Under the pieces are notes generated by a model. The model ran no database searches, was not told the origin of the DNA, and saw only the letters and a program-made list of their open reading frames with translations. A stretch of DNA of 64,000 nt from Mycobacterium marseillense (GTDB lineage Bacteria > Actinomycetota > Actinomycetes > Mycobacteriales > Mycobacteriaceae). The stretch covers positions 744,001-808,000 of the forward strand of contig NZ_AP022584.1 in assembly GCF_010731675.1 (NCBI RefSeq), read 5' to 3'. The position numbers and the translations under genes were made by a program. Positions 13,748 to 21,349 of this stretch are shown one piece after another; position 1 is the stretch's first letter, and each line of letters begins with the position of its first letter.

Positions 13748-15274
13748 TCAGGCTGCGACCAGTTCGCGATGGACATGGGCCAATACCCGGGGCAATTCCT
13801 CGATGCGCCGGATCCGTTGCGACCGGCGCGGCCCGAAAACCTCCGGAAGGGGGTCGACCCGGGTCGGGCCGACGCCCACGTAGTACATCGACACCCCAGC
13901 CTCGTTGGCCTCCTCGACGGCGTGCGCGGCATCGGCCCAGGCGTAGCGGCCTTCGTAGCCCTCATCGGAGATCAACCCGTCACCGATGACGATCAGCAGG
14001 CGGCGCTCGGAGGCCTGCGCCAGCAGGCGACTGGTCAAATGGCGCAGTGGCGCACCGAGTCTGGTGTAACCGCGGGTGGACAGGCCCAGCCCGCTCGGCG
14101 GCACGAACCGGCGGTCTTCGAAATCCCTCAGGCAACGCACTTCGACCCGGTGCCGGGTGTTGCCGGTGAACACGAAAACTCCATGGCGCTCACGCGCCAG
14201 CGTCATGGCACGCGAAAGTGCGTCGGCACAAGCCAATTCGAGCTGGAAGACGCGGCCGCCGTGCACCCCCAACGACGAGCTGCCGTCGAGCAGCACCGCG
14301 GTGGTGACGTCGCGGCTGCTGGGCAGCAGGTCGCGGAACACCCTCGGCTCCTTGGCCTCGCCGGTCGTCAGGTCGATGTAGTGGTTGACGTATTGGTCGA
14401 CGTCGAGGTCGGAGCCGTCTTCGAGTCGATTGGTCATCGCACGGTGGGTGTGTTCTTCGAACCACTTGCGGACGTCGACGGCCACCGGCACGGGCGGGCG
14501 GAGGTGTCGGCCGTCGGCGTGTTCTATCACGGCGACGTGGTCGTGCATGAATCGCTGTGTCCACATGTTCCATTCGGGATAGGGGATCCCGGGCCGGTGC
14601 TGGGGTGTGACGTCGAGATCGTTGTCCTGCGGCCGGCTCGGCGGCGGCAGGTTCGGATTGCGAACGCCCCCATCACCGCCGACCGGAACCGAGTACGGCC
14701 GCGGAAGGCGCTTTTGCGTGGTGGTCCACGGCATCCGGCCAAAGCTGCGTCGTAGCTTGTCGGTCAATCCCTGCGGTGCCGTGTAGGCCGACGGCAAGGT
14801 GCCCAGTAGCGGAGGGACCGTCAATTCCTGGCCGGTGGCCGCCAATGCGATTGCCCGGTCGAGCATCTGGGTGCCGTCCATGTCAGCGGCCTCGGCGTGG
14901 ACGTGGAGGAGTAGCCCTTGGACATCGGGGAGCAGGCCGGGCCACCGCGACGCGATCCACCCGAGGGCGACGCCACCTTCGACGAGCGCGAGCGCGCGCA
15001 GTTCACGGGCGGACAGCTCGCCCAGACGGTAGTCGGTGACGCGCTCCTTCGATGGCGAACATTGCAGGGCCACGCCGCACGTCAGGGTTCTGCGCGTCCA
15101 CTCGGCGGCGGGGTAGGGGACGTGGACGAACGTGAGCGTCGCGTTCAGGCCGAAACCTCGGCGCTCACCGGTGATGAGCCGCACGCCTTCGCGGCGCTGC
15201 TCGCTCAGCGCGACCGCCGTCACCGCGCAACTGCGTTCCAGCGCCATGGCATGGCCGTCGGAATGCTCAGTCAT
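13748..15274 (-). CDS. VWA-domain protein, NorD/CbbO-like partner of MoxR
   Basis: This 508-residue protein has a variable N-terminal half and a C-terminal von Willebrand A domain. The metal-ion-dependent adhesion site DGSSS sits at Asp330, Ser332 and Ser334, with a later Thr in the TRGYTRLG loop and an Asp in IVIGDGL. This layout is that of NorD/CbbO proteins, which pair with NorQ/CbbQ ATPases as substrate adaptors. It lies directly upstream of the ATPase gene and downstream of a 34-residue membrane peptide. The VWA site probably binds Mg and contacts an acidic residue of the ATPase ring or client, as known for CbbQO. The client here is unknown. Confidence 0.9.
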   Translation of the reverse strand: MTEHSDGHAMALERSCAVTAVALSEQRREGVRLITGERRGFGLNATLTFVHVPYPAAEWTRRTLTCGVALQCSPSKERVTDYRLGELSARELRALALVEGGVALGWIASRWPGLLPDVQGLLLHVHAEAADMDGTQMLDRAIALAATGQELTVPPLLGTLPSAYTAPQGLTDKLRRSFGRMPWTTTQKRLPRPYSVPVGGDGGVRNPNLPPPSRPQDNDLDVTPQHRPGIPYPEWNMWTQRFMHDHVAVIEHADGRHLRPPVPVAVDVRKWFEEHTHRAMTNRLEDGSDLDVDQYVNHYIDLTTGEAKEPRVFRDLLPSSRDVTTAVLLDGSSSLGVHGGRVFQLELACADALSRAMTLARERHGVFVFTGNTRHRVEVRCLRDFEDRRFVPPSGLGLSTRGYTRLGAPLRHLTSRLLAQASERRLLIVIGDGLISDEGYEGRYAWADAAHAVEEANEAGVSMYYVGVGPTRVDPLPEVFGPRRSQRIRRIEELPRVLAHVHRELVAA

Positions 15275-15305
15275 CGGTCCAATCCCGCGCTCCCCGGACC
15301 CCGGC

Positions 15306-15410
15306 TCAGAACGTGCCGATGTTGGAGAACAGCCAGTACCAGAACCAGATGATCAGTCCGGTGCCGCCCCACGCGGCGACATAGCGAAGGATCTCCCACA
15401 GATAGCCCAC
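15306..15410 (-). CDS. Small single-helix membrane peptide (34 aa)
   Basis: This is a 34-codon gene starting at GTG with a near-perfect ribosome site (GAGGAGGT, seven bases upstream). The peptide is almost entirely one membrane helix, very rich in Trp and aromatic residues (VGYLWEILRYVAAWGG, then LIIWFWYWLF). It stands 31 bases before the VWA gene and 83 bases after membrane protein B. The operon thus has one tiny membrane peptide near each of the two large membrane proteins (the other is at 12783-12911), which argues for a paired structural role. Too short for family assignment. Confidence 0.68.
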   Translation of the reverse strand: MGYLWEILRYVAAWGGTGLIIWFWYWLFSNIGTF

Positions 15411-15493
15411 GATGTGACCTCCTCGGTGACGTGGTCAGTTGATGCGTGCTGAGTTGTCGAGAACTCTCGCGAACCGAAGGCGCGTAGAGCATT

Positions 15494-16237
15494 TCAGTCG
15501 GAGAAGAGTTCGCGGTTGACGGTGTGCAGATAGGGGATGGCCAGGAACGGGGTGATGTAGAAGATGTCGTAGAGCCACCAGCCGACGACCGGCAGCACGA
15601 CGCCGGCAAAGCGCACATCGGCGAACATGGTCATGTTGAACACGTAGGTAATCCAGATGACCACGCCCATCCAGCAGGTGATCACCATCCACTGGTGGCC
15701 CCACCGTTTCATCTGCAGAAAGCCGATGGCGGCGGCGATCCGCATGGTGAAAACGGTCAGGATCAGGCCGACCTCCAAGGCCTTTTCGCCGGGGCCCGCC
15801 GCGCCCCCGACCCACAGCTCGTTGTAGTGCCAGAAGTAGCCGGCATCGAACATGTTGCCCCAGCCGTTGAGTAGTACGCGGGCCAGAATGGTGTGGTTGG
15901 CCACCAGGTCGAGCGCCCACCCGACGGTGTTGATCGCGGCGTCGATGATCACGAGGTAACCGAGCAGCGTGACGAGCATCGGCCGCACCGAGAGGCCGTC
16001 ACGCTGGGCGCGGCGCAGCAACCGCACGCCCCACAAGAACAGCGGCAGACCGAAGATGCCAAGGGCAGCGGTGCCGATCAGCAGGCTGCCGGAGATGAGC
16101 CATTTGTCGGCCCGGCGCTGCGCGAGCTGTGAGCGTTCCATGTGCTCGTCGATGGCCAGACCCGGCGGGGCGGAGCCCGGTGATCGCGTGGCTGCACCTA
16201 TCCCCGAATCGCGCTGATGCAGCTTCGGCGAATTCAC
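15494..16237 (-). CDS. Polytopic membrane protein, paralog B (first gene of operon)
   Basis: This is a 247-residue membrane protein, GTG start with GGGGAGGG ribosome site, and the first gene of the minus-strand operon. It is a paralog of the protein at 12061-12786. The N-terminal 45 residues differ, while the remainder is mostly identical, with conserved Asp110, His115, Asp131, His137, Glu140, Glu151, His181, Asp207, Asp224 and His238. The strongest block is GWGNMFDAGYFWHYNELW followed by GGAAGPGEK. Retention of both copies in one operon suggests a heterodimer or two related substrates. The D-His spacing does not match the copper ligands of PmoC/AmoC. A promoter and operator lie just upstream (16279-16304). 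Confidence 0.86.
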   Translation of the reverse strand: MNSPKLHQRDSGIGAATRSPGSAPPGLAIDEHMERSQLAQRRADKWLISGSLLIGTAALGIFGLPLFLWGVRLLRRAQRDGLSVRPMLVTLLGYLVIIDAAINTVGWALDLVANHTILARVLLNGWGNMFDAGYFWHYNELWVGGAAGPGEKALEVGLILTVFTMRIAAAIGFLQMKRWGHQWMVITCWMGVVIWITYVFNMTMFADVRFAGVVLPVVGWWLYDIFYITPFLAIPYLHTVNRELFSD

Positions 16238-16278
16238 GAACCCTCCCCGCCATCGACACTGTTTGGATCGGCGAATGC

Positions 16279-16304
16279 ACTATAACAGGCTGACTGCAGT
16301 CAGC
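16279..16304 (-). promoter_or_regulatory. Promoter -10 and palindromic operator of the membrane-protein operon
   Basis: On the minus strand a -10-like TATAGT occupies 16284-16279, about 42 bases before the GTG of membrane protein B. Immediately upstream is a perfect 16-base palindrome, GCTGACTGCAGTCAGC (16289-16304), lying where the -35/-10 spacer would be. The core TGAC-N4-GTCA recurs at 16438-16449 and 18387-18398, always near a promoter in this block. This is the expected layout for repression by the TetR protein encoded at 17643-18242; the link is inferred from position and repetition. Confidence 0.7.
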
Positions 16305-16436
16305 AGAAGTCGGCGGTCGTGTCGAAAGTGCCCCACGCGGGGAGCTTCGTGCGGATTCCCGCAGATAATGCGCGCCACAGGGGGAATACTCGCCGTCCAC
16401 GCCGCTCGGGCACGCCGGGCCGGCGGCGTGATTGCA

Positions 16437-16490
16437 CTGACGGAAGTCAGCTGGACGTCGTTGACACACGCGTCGTCAGATGCCTACGCT
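16437..16490 (+). promoter_or_regulatory. Operator copy and promoter of the DapB-like gene at 16532
   Basis: CTGACGGAAGTCAG (16437-16450) is the second copy of the TGAC-N4-GTCA inverted repeat, with five-base arms. It is followed by a perfect -35 hexamer TTGACA (16461-16466) and, after 18 bases, TACGCT (16485-16490) as a weak -10. The start codon is at 16532 behind an AAAGGAG ribosome site. The operator just upstream of or against the -35 would allow control by the nearby TetR protein. Confidence 0.6.
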
Positions 16491-16531
16491 CAGCGAGCGC
16501 TCAGGCGTTCTGGCCATGCAAAGGAGTAGCG

Positions 16532-17635
16532 ATGACGCTCAAGCCGACGGCCGAGAAGAAGTATCGCGTAATCCAATGGGGCGTCGGCAATGTCGGGACG
16601 ATAGCGCTGCGCCATTTCGTGCACAACCCGGCCTACGAACTGGTCGGAGTCCTGTGCAATCGTCCGGAAAAGGTCGGCAAGGACGCCGGTGAGCTCTGCG
16701 GCAAACCGCCGACCGGCGTGCGGGCCACCACTGACAAGGCTGCCATCGAGGCACTCGACGCCGACTGCGTGTTCTATGCGCCGTTGTGGTCCGACCCCGA
16801 CGAGGTGTGCCGCTTACTGCGCGGCGGTAAGAATGTCGTCGCGTCGGGTGGGGCGTGGTGGTATCGGACCGAGCACAGTCAGGCGGACATCGACAAGATC
16901 GACGCCGCGTGCCACGAGGGTGGCACGTCGTTTCATGCCGGTGGGGTGAACCCGGGGTTCGCCGGGGACCTGCTCGTCCTGACGCTGGCCCGAATCGTCA
17001 GTCAGATCGACACGATTCACATCTACGAGGTGGTGAACTTCGGGCGCGACACCCTGAAGTACCTGTTCGAGATGGGAATGGGAAGCGATCCGGTCGGGTT
17101 TGAGGATGGCCCGAATCTGTTGGGGCAGGCGTGGCCGTTGTTCGCCCAGTCGATGGCAATGGTCGTGGAGGGGATGGGTAAAACGGTCGAGAAGTACACG
17201 ACCGAGGTGGAACTCGGGACTGCCACGCGCGACATCCCCTTCGAGGGAGGGGAGACCAGCGACATGCCGGGCTTCAAGGGTGTGATCAAAAAGGGAACTG
17301 TCGCTCGGCAGCACCACAAGTGGACGGCATGGATGGACGGCAGGCCCCTCATCGTCTTTCACGAGATCTACACGATGGACACCTTCGACGCCATTGAACC
17401 GCAGGAGGATTGGCCCCAGCATTACCACTACCGGATCGTGATCGAGGGCGATTCCTCCACGGAGCTGATCCTGCAGGGCGCACAGGACCCCGACGGCGGC
17501 TACGCGCTGCCCGGATACACCTGGACCGCGATGGGCCCCGCGAACGCCATTCCCGCGGTCTGCGACGCCCCACCCGGGTTCATGTCCCACCGGGAACTCG
17601 GACTGATGCCGCTGCGCGGCGTCATACGGCCCTAG
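16532..17635 (+). CDS. DapB-like NAD(P)-dependent dehydrogenase
   Basis: This is a 367-residue member of the same DapB-like family as the genes at 10554 and 19303, with Rossmann motif GVGNVGTIA near residue 17 and the shared VNPGF segment. The frame is open to 16319, but the ATG at 16532 follows an AAAGGAG ribosome site and starts just before the Rossmann strand, so the shorter form is preferred. It is divergent from the eleven-gene operon and separated from it by a 294-base region with two operator copies. That region contains no convincing gene. Function: oxidation or reduction of an unknown substrate, probably in the same pathway. Confidence 0.88.
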   Translation: MTLKPTAEKKYRVIQWGVGNVGTIALRHFVHNPAYELVGVLCNRPEKVGKDAGELCGKPPTGVRATTDKAAIEALDADCVFYAPLWSDPDEVCRLLRGGKNVVASGGAWWYRTEHSQADIDKIDAACHEGGTSFHAGGVNPGFAGDLLVLTLARIVSQIDTIHIYEVVNFGRDTLKYLFEMGMGSDPVGFEDGPNLLGQAWPLFAQSMAMVVEGMGKTVEKYTTEVELGTATRDIPFEGGETSDMPGFKGVIKKGTVARQHHKWTAWMDGRPLIVFHEIYTMDTFDAIEPQEDWPQHYHYRIVIEGDSSTELILQGAQDPDGGYALPGYTWTAMGPANAIPAVCDAPPGFMSHRELGLMPLRGVIRP

Positions 17636-17642
17636 TGGCCCG

Positions 17643-18242
17643 TCAGAGTTTCAAACTACGCAGCGTCCTCGCGACGTAGTCCTCCAGCAGGGTGTGTCCG
17701 GTCGGCCAGTGGTTGGTGGTGATCAACAGCGCGTAAAGACCCAGCAGGAAGAACACGGCGCTGTTCATGGGATTGACGTGCGGATCCGTCTCACCGCGCT
17801 CCTGCGCCTGCGCGATTTCCTGGGCGACCAAGACGATCAACGGGTGATCCCTGCCGTCCTCGGCCTGCGGGCGGGTCTGGGAGAAGTGCAGCGCGAGAAA
17901 GTCATTGAAGAGCCGATCGCCCAGCCGCCGTTCCAGCCCGACCACCAGGCGGACCGCCTCATTCAATGCGGAAGAGAGGTCGTGCCTGGACTTCAAGAAT
18001 TGGGCGAACTGCTTGGCGATGCGATCCTCTTCTCGGCGCTCGAGCTCCAGCAGGACATGCTCCTTGGTGGGGAAGTGGAAGAAGAAGGTCCCGTGCGCGA
18101 CCCCCGCGGCGGCCACGATCGCACCGACGTCCGCCTCGGCCATGCCGGCGCGGGCGAACTCCGCGATCGCGGCGCCCATCAAACGCTCCCTCGTCTGCAG
18201 GCGCTTTGCTTCTCGTGCCGACAGCCGGTCCGTCACAGCCAT
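17643..18242 (-). CDS. TetR-family transcriptional regulator
   Basis: This 199-residue regulator has an N-terminal TetR helix-turn-helix (about 10-58, with VGAIVAAAGVAHGTFFFHF as recognition region) and a variable ligand-binding C-terminal half. The ATG at 18242 has a GAGGAAG ribosome site; the open frame beyond it runs into the operator region. It is convergent with the DapB-like gene at 16532 and divergent from the SDR at 18452. Three copies of TGAC-N4-GTCA lie around it, two in the divergent promoter region 16279-16490 and one at 18387. It is therefore the likely local repressor of this block; the ligand is unknown. Confidence 0.9.
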   Translation of the reverse strand: MAVTDRLSAREAKRLQTRERLMGAAIAEFARAGMAEADVGAIVAAAGVAHGTFFFHFPTKEHVLLELERREEDRIAKQFAQFLKSRHDLSSALNEAVRLVVGLERRLGDRLFNDFLALHFSQTRPQAEDGRDHPLIVLVAQEIAQAQERGETDPHVNPMNSAVFFLLGLYALLITTNHWPTGHTLLEDYVARTLRSLKL

Positions 18243-18385
18243 GTGCTTCCTCACAGTTGACCCGACTCGTACGAGAGTTCCGGGGCTCAACGGCCCATTA
18301 TGCCGCGTGTGGGCCAGAAACGCTTGCACAACTTGATCATTCTCGGACAATCGGCGGCCATGCGGACGGCGATCCTGCAGATTCA

Positions 18386-18414
18386 TTGACTTTAGTCAGC
18401 AAGCTTCATAGATT
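18386..18414 (+). promoter_or_regulatory. Promoter overlapped by third TGAC-N4-GTCA operator
   Basis: TTGACT (18386-18391) and TAGATT (18409-18414) are separated by 17 bases and form a reasonable sigma-A-type promoter for the SDR gene at 18452. The inverted repeat TGACTTTAGTCA (18387-18398) lies directly over the -35. It is the third copy of the motif found upstream of 16237 and 16532. The position predicts repression by the divergent TetR gene. Confidence 0.68.
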
Positions 18415-18451
18415 GAACGGCGCACCCCACGCGCGATCGAAGGAGCTCGGG

Positions 18452-19240
18452 ATGGCGTTGGAACAGTTCCAGCTGGATGGGCAGGTCGCGATCGTCACGG
18501 GCGCCGGGAAGGGCGTCGGGGCGGGCATCGCCCGGGTGTTGGCGGAGGCCGGTGCCACGGTGGTCGGGACCGCCCGCACCGAGGCGGATATCGTTGGCAC
18601 GATTGAAAGTATCGAGGCCGCGGGCGGCAAAGGCCTGGCGCTCGTCGCCGACGCGATGAGTCGTGCTGATTCAGAGCGCGTCGTCAGCACCGCGATGGAA
18701 CGGTTCGGCCGCATCGACATTCTCGTCAACAATGTCGGCGGCTCCACCTACGCACGGTTCCTGGACATCACCGACGAAGACTTCCGGCACACCTTCGATT
18801 GGTGCGTGACATCCGCGTTCATCATGAGCCAACTCGTCGCCCCGCACATGCTCAGCGCCGGACGCGGATCCATCGTCAACATCTCGTCGGGTTCCGCAAG
18901 GTTCGGCATCCGCGCGTTGACCGCCTACTGCGTCGCCAAGGGCGGCCTCGAGGCGCTCACCCGCGCCATGGCGCAGGAACTCGCGCCGAAGATCCGCGTC
19001 AACGCCATTGCGCTGGGTTCGTTCGCCACCGACGGGCTGCGGGGCAGCCTGGACTTGATGCCCGGGTCGCTGGAGAAAATGCAGGAGGCCACCCCGCTGC
19101 ACCGGCTGGGTGACGTCGAGGATCTCGGGCGGCTCACGGTGTACCTGAGCACGCAAGACTGCTACGCGACGAACGCGATCTTCCACGTCGACGGCGGCAT
19201 CGACTCCAACAATTCGCCGTTGCCAATCCCCGATTACTGA
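18452..19240 (+). CDS. Short-chain dehydrogenase/reductase
   Basis: This is a 262-residue classical SDR with cofactor motif TGAGKGVG near 20, NNVGG structural motif, catalytic Ser in NISSGSA and YxxxK (YCVAK). NADPH or NAD use is not certain. The ATG at 18452 follows an AAGGAGC ribosome site and is preceded by a promoter with an overlapping operator. It appears to start an operon with the DapB-like gene at 19303 and the SDR at 20387, forming a three-enzyme oxidation/reduction unit. Substrate unknown; steroid- or terpenoid-like alcohols are common for such mycobacterial SDRs. Confidence 0.93.
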   Translation: MALEQFQLDGQVAIVTGAGKGVGAGIARVLAEAGATVVGTARTEADIVGTIESIEAAGGKGLALVADAMSRADSERVVSTAMERFGRIDILVNNVGGSTYARFLDITDEDFRHTFDWCVTSAFIMSQLVAPHMLSAGRGSIVNISSGSARFGIRALTAYCVAKGGLEALTRAMAQELAPKIRVNAIALGSFATDGLRGSLDLMPGSLEKMQEATPLHRLGDVEDLGRLTVYLSTQDCYATNAIFHVDGGIDSNNSPLPIPDY

Positions 19241-19302
19241 CCTGGGCCGCGAAGCAACGCGTCATGATGGGTCATCGCCCGCGGTCGGAAGGATGAGGGT
19301 CA

Positions 19303-20385
19303 GTGCGCAGAGTCATACAGTTCTCCACCGGAAATGTGGGCCGGCATTCGTTGCGGGCCATCATCGGCCGACCGGATCTGGAACTGGTCGGCGTGCACGC
19401 CGCCAGCGCGGACAAGATCGGCAAGGACGCGGCGCAGCTCTGCGGGCTGGACGAACCGACCGGCATCATCGCCACCGACGATATCGACGCGCTGCTCAAC
19501 CTCGGTGCCGATTGCGTCGTCTACACCTCGCAGGGTGAGACGCGGCCCATGGAGGCCATCGAACAGATGGCCAACTTCCTCGCGGCGGGCATCAACGTCG
19601 TTGGCACGTCGATGGTTTGGCTGGTGACGCCCCGCCACGCCGACGACTGGTTGCGGGAACCGTTGGAGCGCGCCTGCGCGGCCGGCAATACCTCGCTGTA
19701 CGTCAACGGCATCGATCCCGGCTTCTCCGGCGATACGCTGGTGCACTCGGCGGCCAGCCTGACCACGCGAATCTCGTCGGTCACCGTGCAGGAAATATTC
19801 GATTACGGAAACTACGACGACGCCGAGTTCACAGGTGCCGCAATGGGATTCGGGACTACGCCGGACGACGACTCGCCGATGATGTTTCTGCCCGGGGTGA
19901 TCGTGGCGATGTGGGGCGGTCAGGTTCGCAGTCTGGCCGACCATCTCGACATCAAGCTCGACGACGTGCGCCAGCGCTGCGAACCCTGGTACACGCCTGA
20001 ACGCATCGAATGCACGATGATGACGGTCGAGCCGGGGCAGATGGCCGCCGTCCGATTCGCTACCGAGGGCGTACGCGCCGGCAAGCCGGTCATCACCCTC
20101 GAGCACGTCACCAGGCTCACCCCGGCCGCGGCTCCCGACTGGGAATTCCCGCCCGAGGGCCACACCGGCGTGCACCGGGTCGTCGTCGAGGGTGAACCGC
20201 GGGTGGAGATCAACACCCACGTGTCCCACCCTCTCTACGATTCCACCGATGCGGGCTGCATCTCGACCGCCGGCCGGGCCGTCAACGCGATCGACTGGGT
20301 GTGCAGTGCGCCCACGGGGCTGGTCGGTGTCGAGGACATCCCGCTCTCGGCGACGATGCGCGGGCTGATGTGGAACGAGCAGTGA
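19303..20385 (+). CDS. DapB-like NAD(P)-dependent dehydrogenase
   Basis: This 360-residue protein is the third member of the DapB-like family here. It has a GTG start, Rossmann motif STGNVGRHS at 8-16 and an IDPGFSGD segment equivalent to the NPGF of its paralogs. It lies 62 bases after the SDR at 18452, and its stop is immediately followed by the next SDR. Its sequence is clearly diverged from the other two paralogs, so the set is not a recent local amplification. Function is a predicted NAD(P)-linked oxidoreductase step on an unknown substrate. Confidence 0.88.
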   Translation: MRRVIQFSTGNVGRHSLRAIIGRPDLELVGVHAASADKIGKDAAQLCGLDEPTGIIATDDIDALLNLGADCVVYTSQGETRPMEAIEQMANFLAAGINVVGTSMVWLVTPRHADDWLREPLERACAAGNTSLYVNGIDPGFSGDTLVHSAASLTTRISSVTVQEIFDYGNYDDAEFTGAAMGFGTTPDDDSPMMFLPGVIVAMWGGQVRSLADHLDIKLDDVRQRCEPWYTPERIECTMMTVEPGQMAAVRFATEGVRAGKPVITLEHVTRLTPAAAPDWEFPPEGHTGVHRVVVEGEPRVEINTHVSHPLYDSTDAGCISTAGRAVNAIDWVCSAPTGLVGVEDIPLSATMRGLMWNEQ

Positions 20386-20386
20386 A

Positions 20387-21205
20387 CTGACGACCTCAGC
20401 GCCAGGACGCGTTGCCGGTAAACGCATTCTGATCACCGGCGCCGCTCGCGGCATGGGGCGCGGCCATGCGCTGCGGCTGGCGCAGGAGGGTGCCGACCTC
20501 ATCCTCGTCGACATCTGCCAATCCTTGCCCCAGATCGAGTATGCCTTGGCCACGGAGGATGACCTGGCCGAAACAGTAAGGCTGGTACGGGATCTCGGCC
20601 GTCGCTGTGTGAGTCGCGTCGTGGACGTCCGCGACGAGGTGCAACTGCGGTTCGCGGTCGACGACGGAGTCCGCGAGCTGGGAGGGCTGGACGGCGCGGT
20701 CGCCAACGCCGGTGTGTTGACGGTGGCGTCGTGGGACAAAACCACCGCCGAGCAGTGGCGAACCGTGGTCGACGTGAACCTGATCGGAGTGTGGAACACC
20801 TGCGCGGCCGCGATACCGCATCTGCTCGAACAGGGCGGAGGCAGCCTGGTCAACGTCAGTTCCGCGGGCGCGATCAAGGGTTTTCCGTTGCAGACGCCAT
20901 ACACGGCGGCCAAGCATGGCGTCGTCGGCTTGACGCTGGCCTTGGCGAACGAGCTGGCGGCACAGAACGTGCGTGTCAATACCGTGCTTCCCACCGGCGT
21001 CCCCACCGGGATGGTTCCGCCGTCGTTCGGGCCTCTCCTGGGCGAGCAGCGCTCCGATCTCATTCCGATCTTCGTCAATGCGATGCCCACGCCGGCTGTC
21101 GAACCCGCCGACGTCAGCAGCGCAGTGCTGTTCCTGCTGTCCGACGAGTCCAGATACGTCACGGGGCTCGAGTTCAAAGTCGACGCGGGCGTGACCATCA
21201 ACTGA
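20387..21205 (+). CDS. Short-chain dehydrogenase with apparent CTG start
   Basis: This is a classical SDR. The glycine-rich motif TGAARGMGRG, then NAG, NVSSAG and YTAAK (catalytic Tyr/Lys) are all present. The first in-frame ATG (20453) lies inside the cofactor motif and would remove the first beta strand. In-frame codons upstream as far as the stop at 20366 include no ATG, GTG or TTG. The best start is CTG at 20387, one base after the upstream stop, giving a normal leader (TTSAPGRVAGKRILIT). Either a rare CTG start or a mutated ATG is used. The gene would be 272 codons. It is likely coupled to the DapB-like gene. Confidence 0.8.
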   Translation: MTTSAPGRVAGKRILITGAARGMGRGHALRLAQEGADLILVDICQSLPQIEYALATEDDLAETVRLVRDLGRRCVSRVVDVRDEVQLRFAVDDGVRELGGLDGAVANAGVLTVASWDKTTAEQWRTVVDVNLIGVWNTCAAAIPHLLEQGGGSLVNVSSAGAIKGFPLQTPYTAAKHGVVGLTLALANELAAQNVRVNTVLPTGVPTGMVPPSFGPLLGEQRSDLIPIFVNAMPTPAVEPADVSSAVLFLLSDESRYVTGLEFKVDAGVTIN

Positions 21206-21349
21206 AGCGAAATTCCGCGTGCCGCCAAAACGGCCTATCGGAGGGACGTCCCGATGACGATTTGCCCGGCGGCCCACAAAGTTTGCGTGTTCATGCTGCG
21301 GGGGGTCGGGGTACGGGATACAAATAGCTGACCTCACAAAGGAGGGCTC

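Noticed and set aside
15494..16237. Membrane proteins A and B as PmoC/AmoC copper-monooxygenase subunits
   Set aside because: The Asp-x3-His-x12-His spacing of PmoC is not present and no PmoA/PmoB partners occur; only the general idea of a metal-binding membrane protein is kept.
16319..16531. Coding extension upstream of the DapB-like gene at 16532
   Set aside because: The stretch contains promoter and operator sequence and lacks a ribosome site at its start, while the ATG at 16532 follows AAAGGAG.
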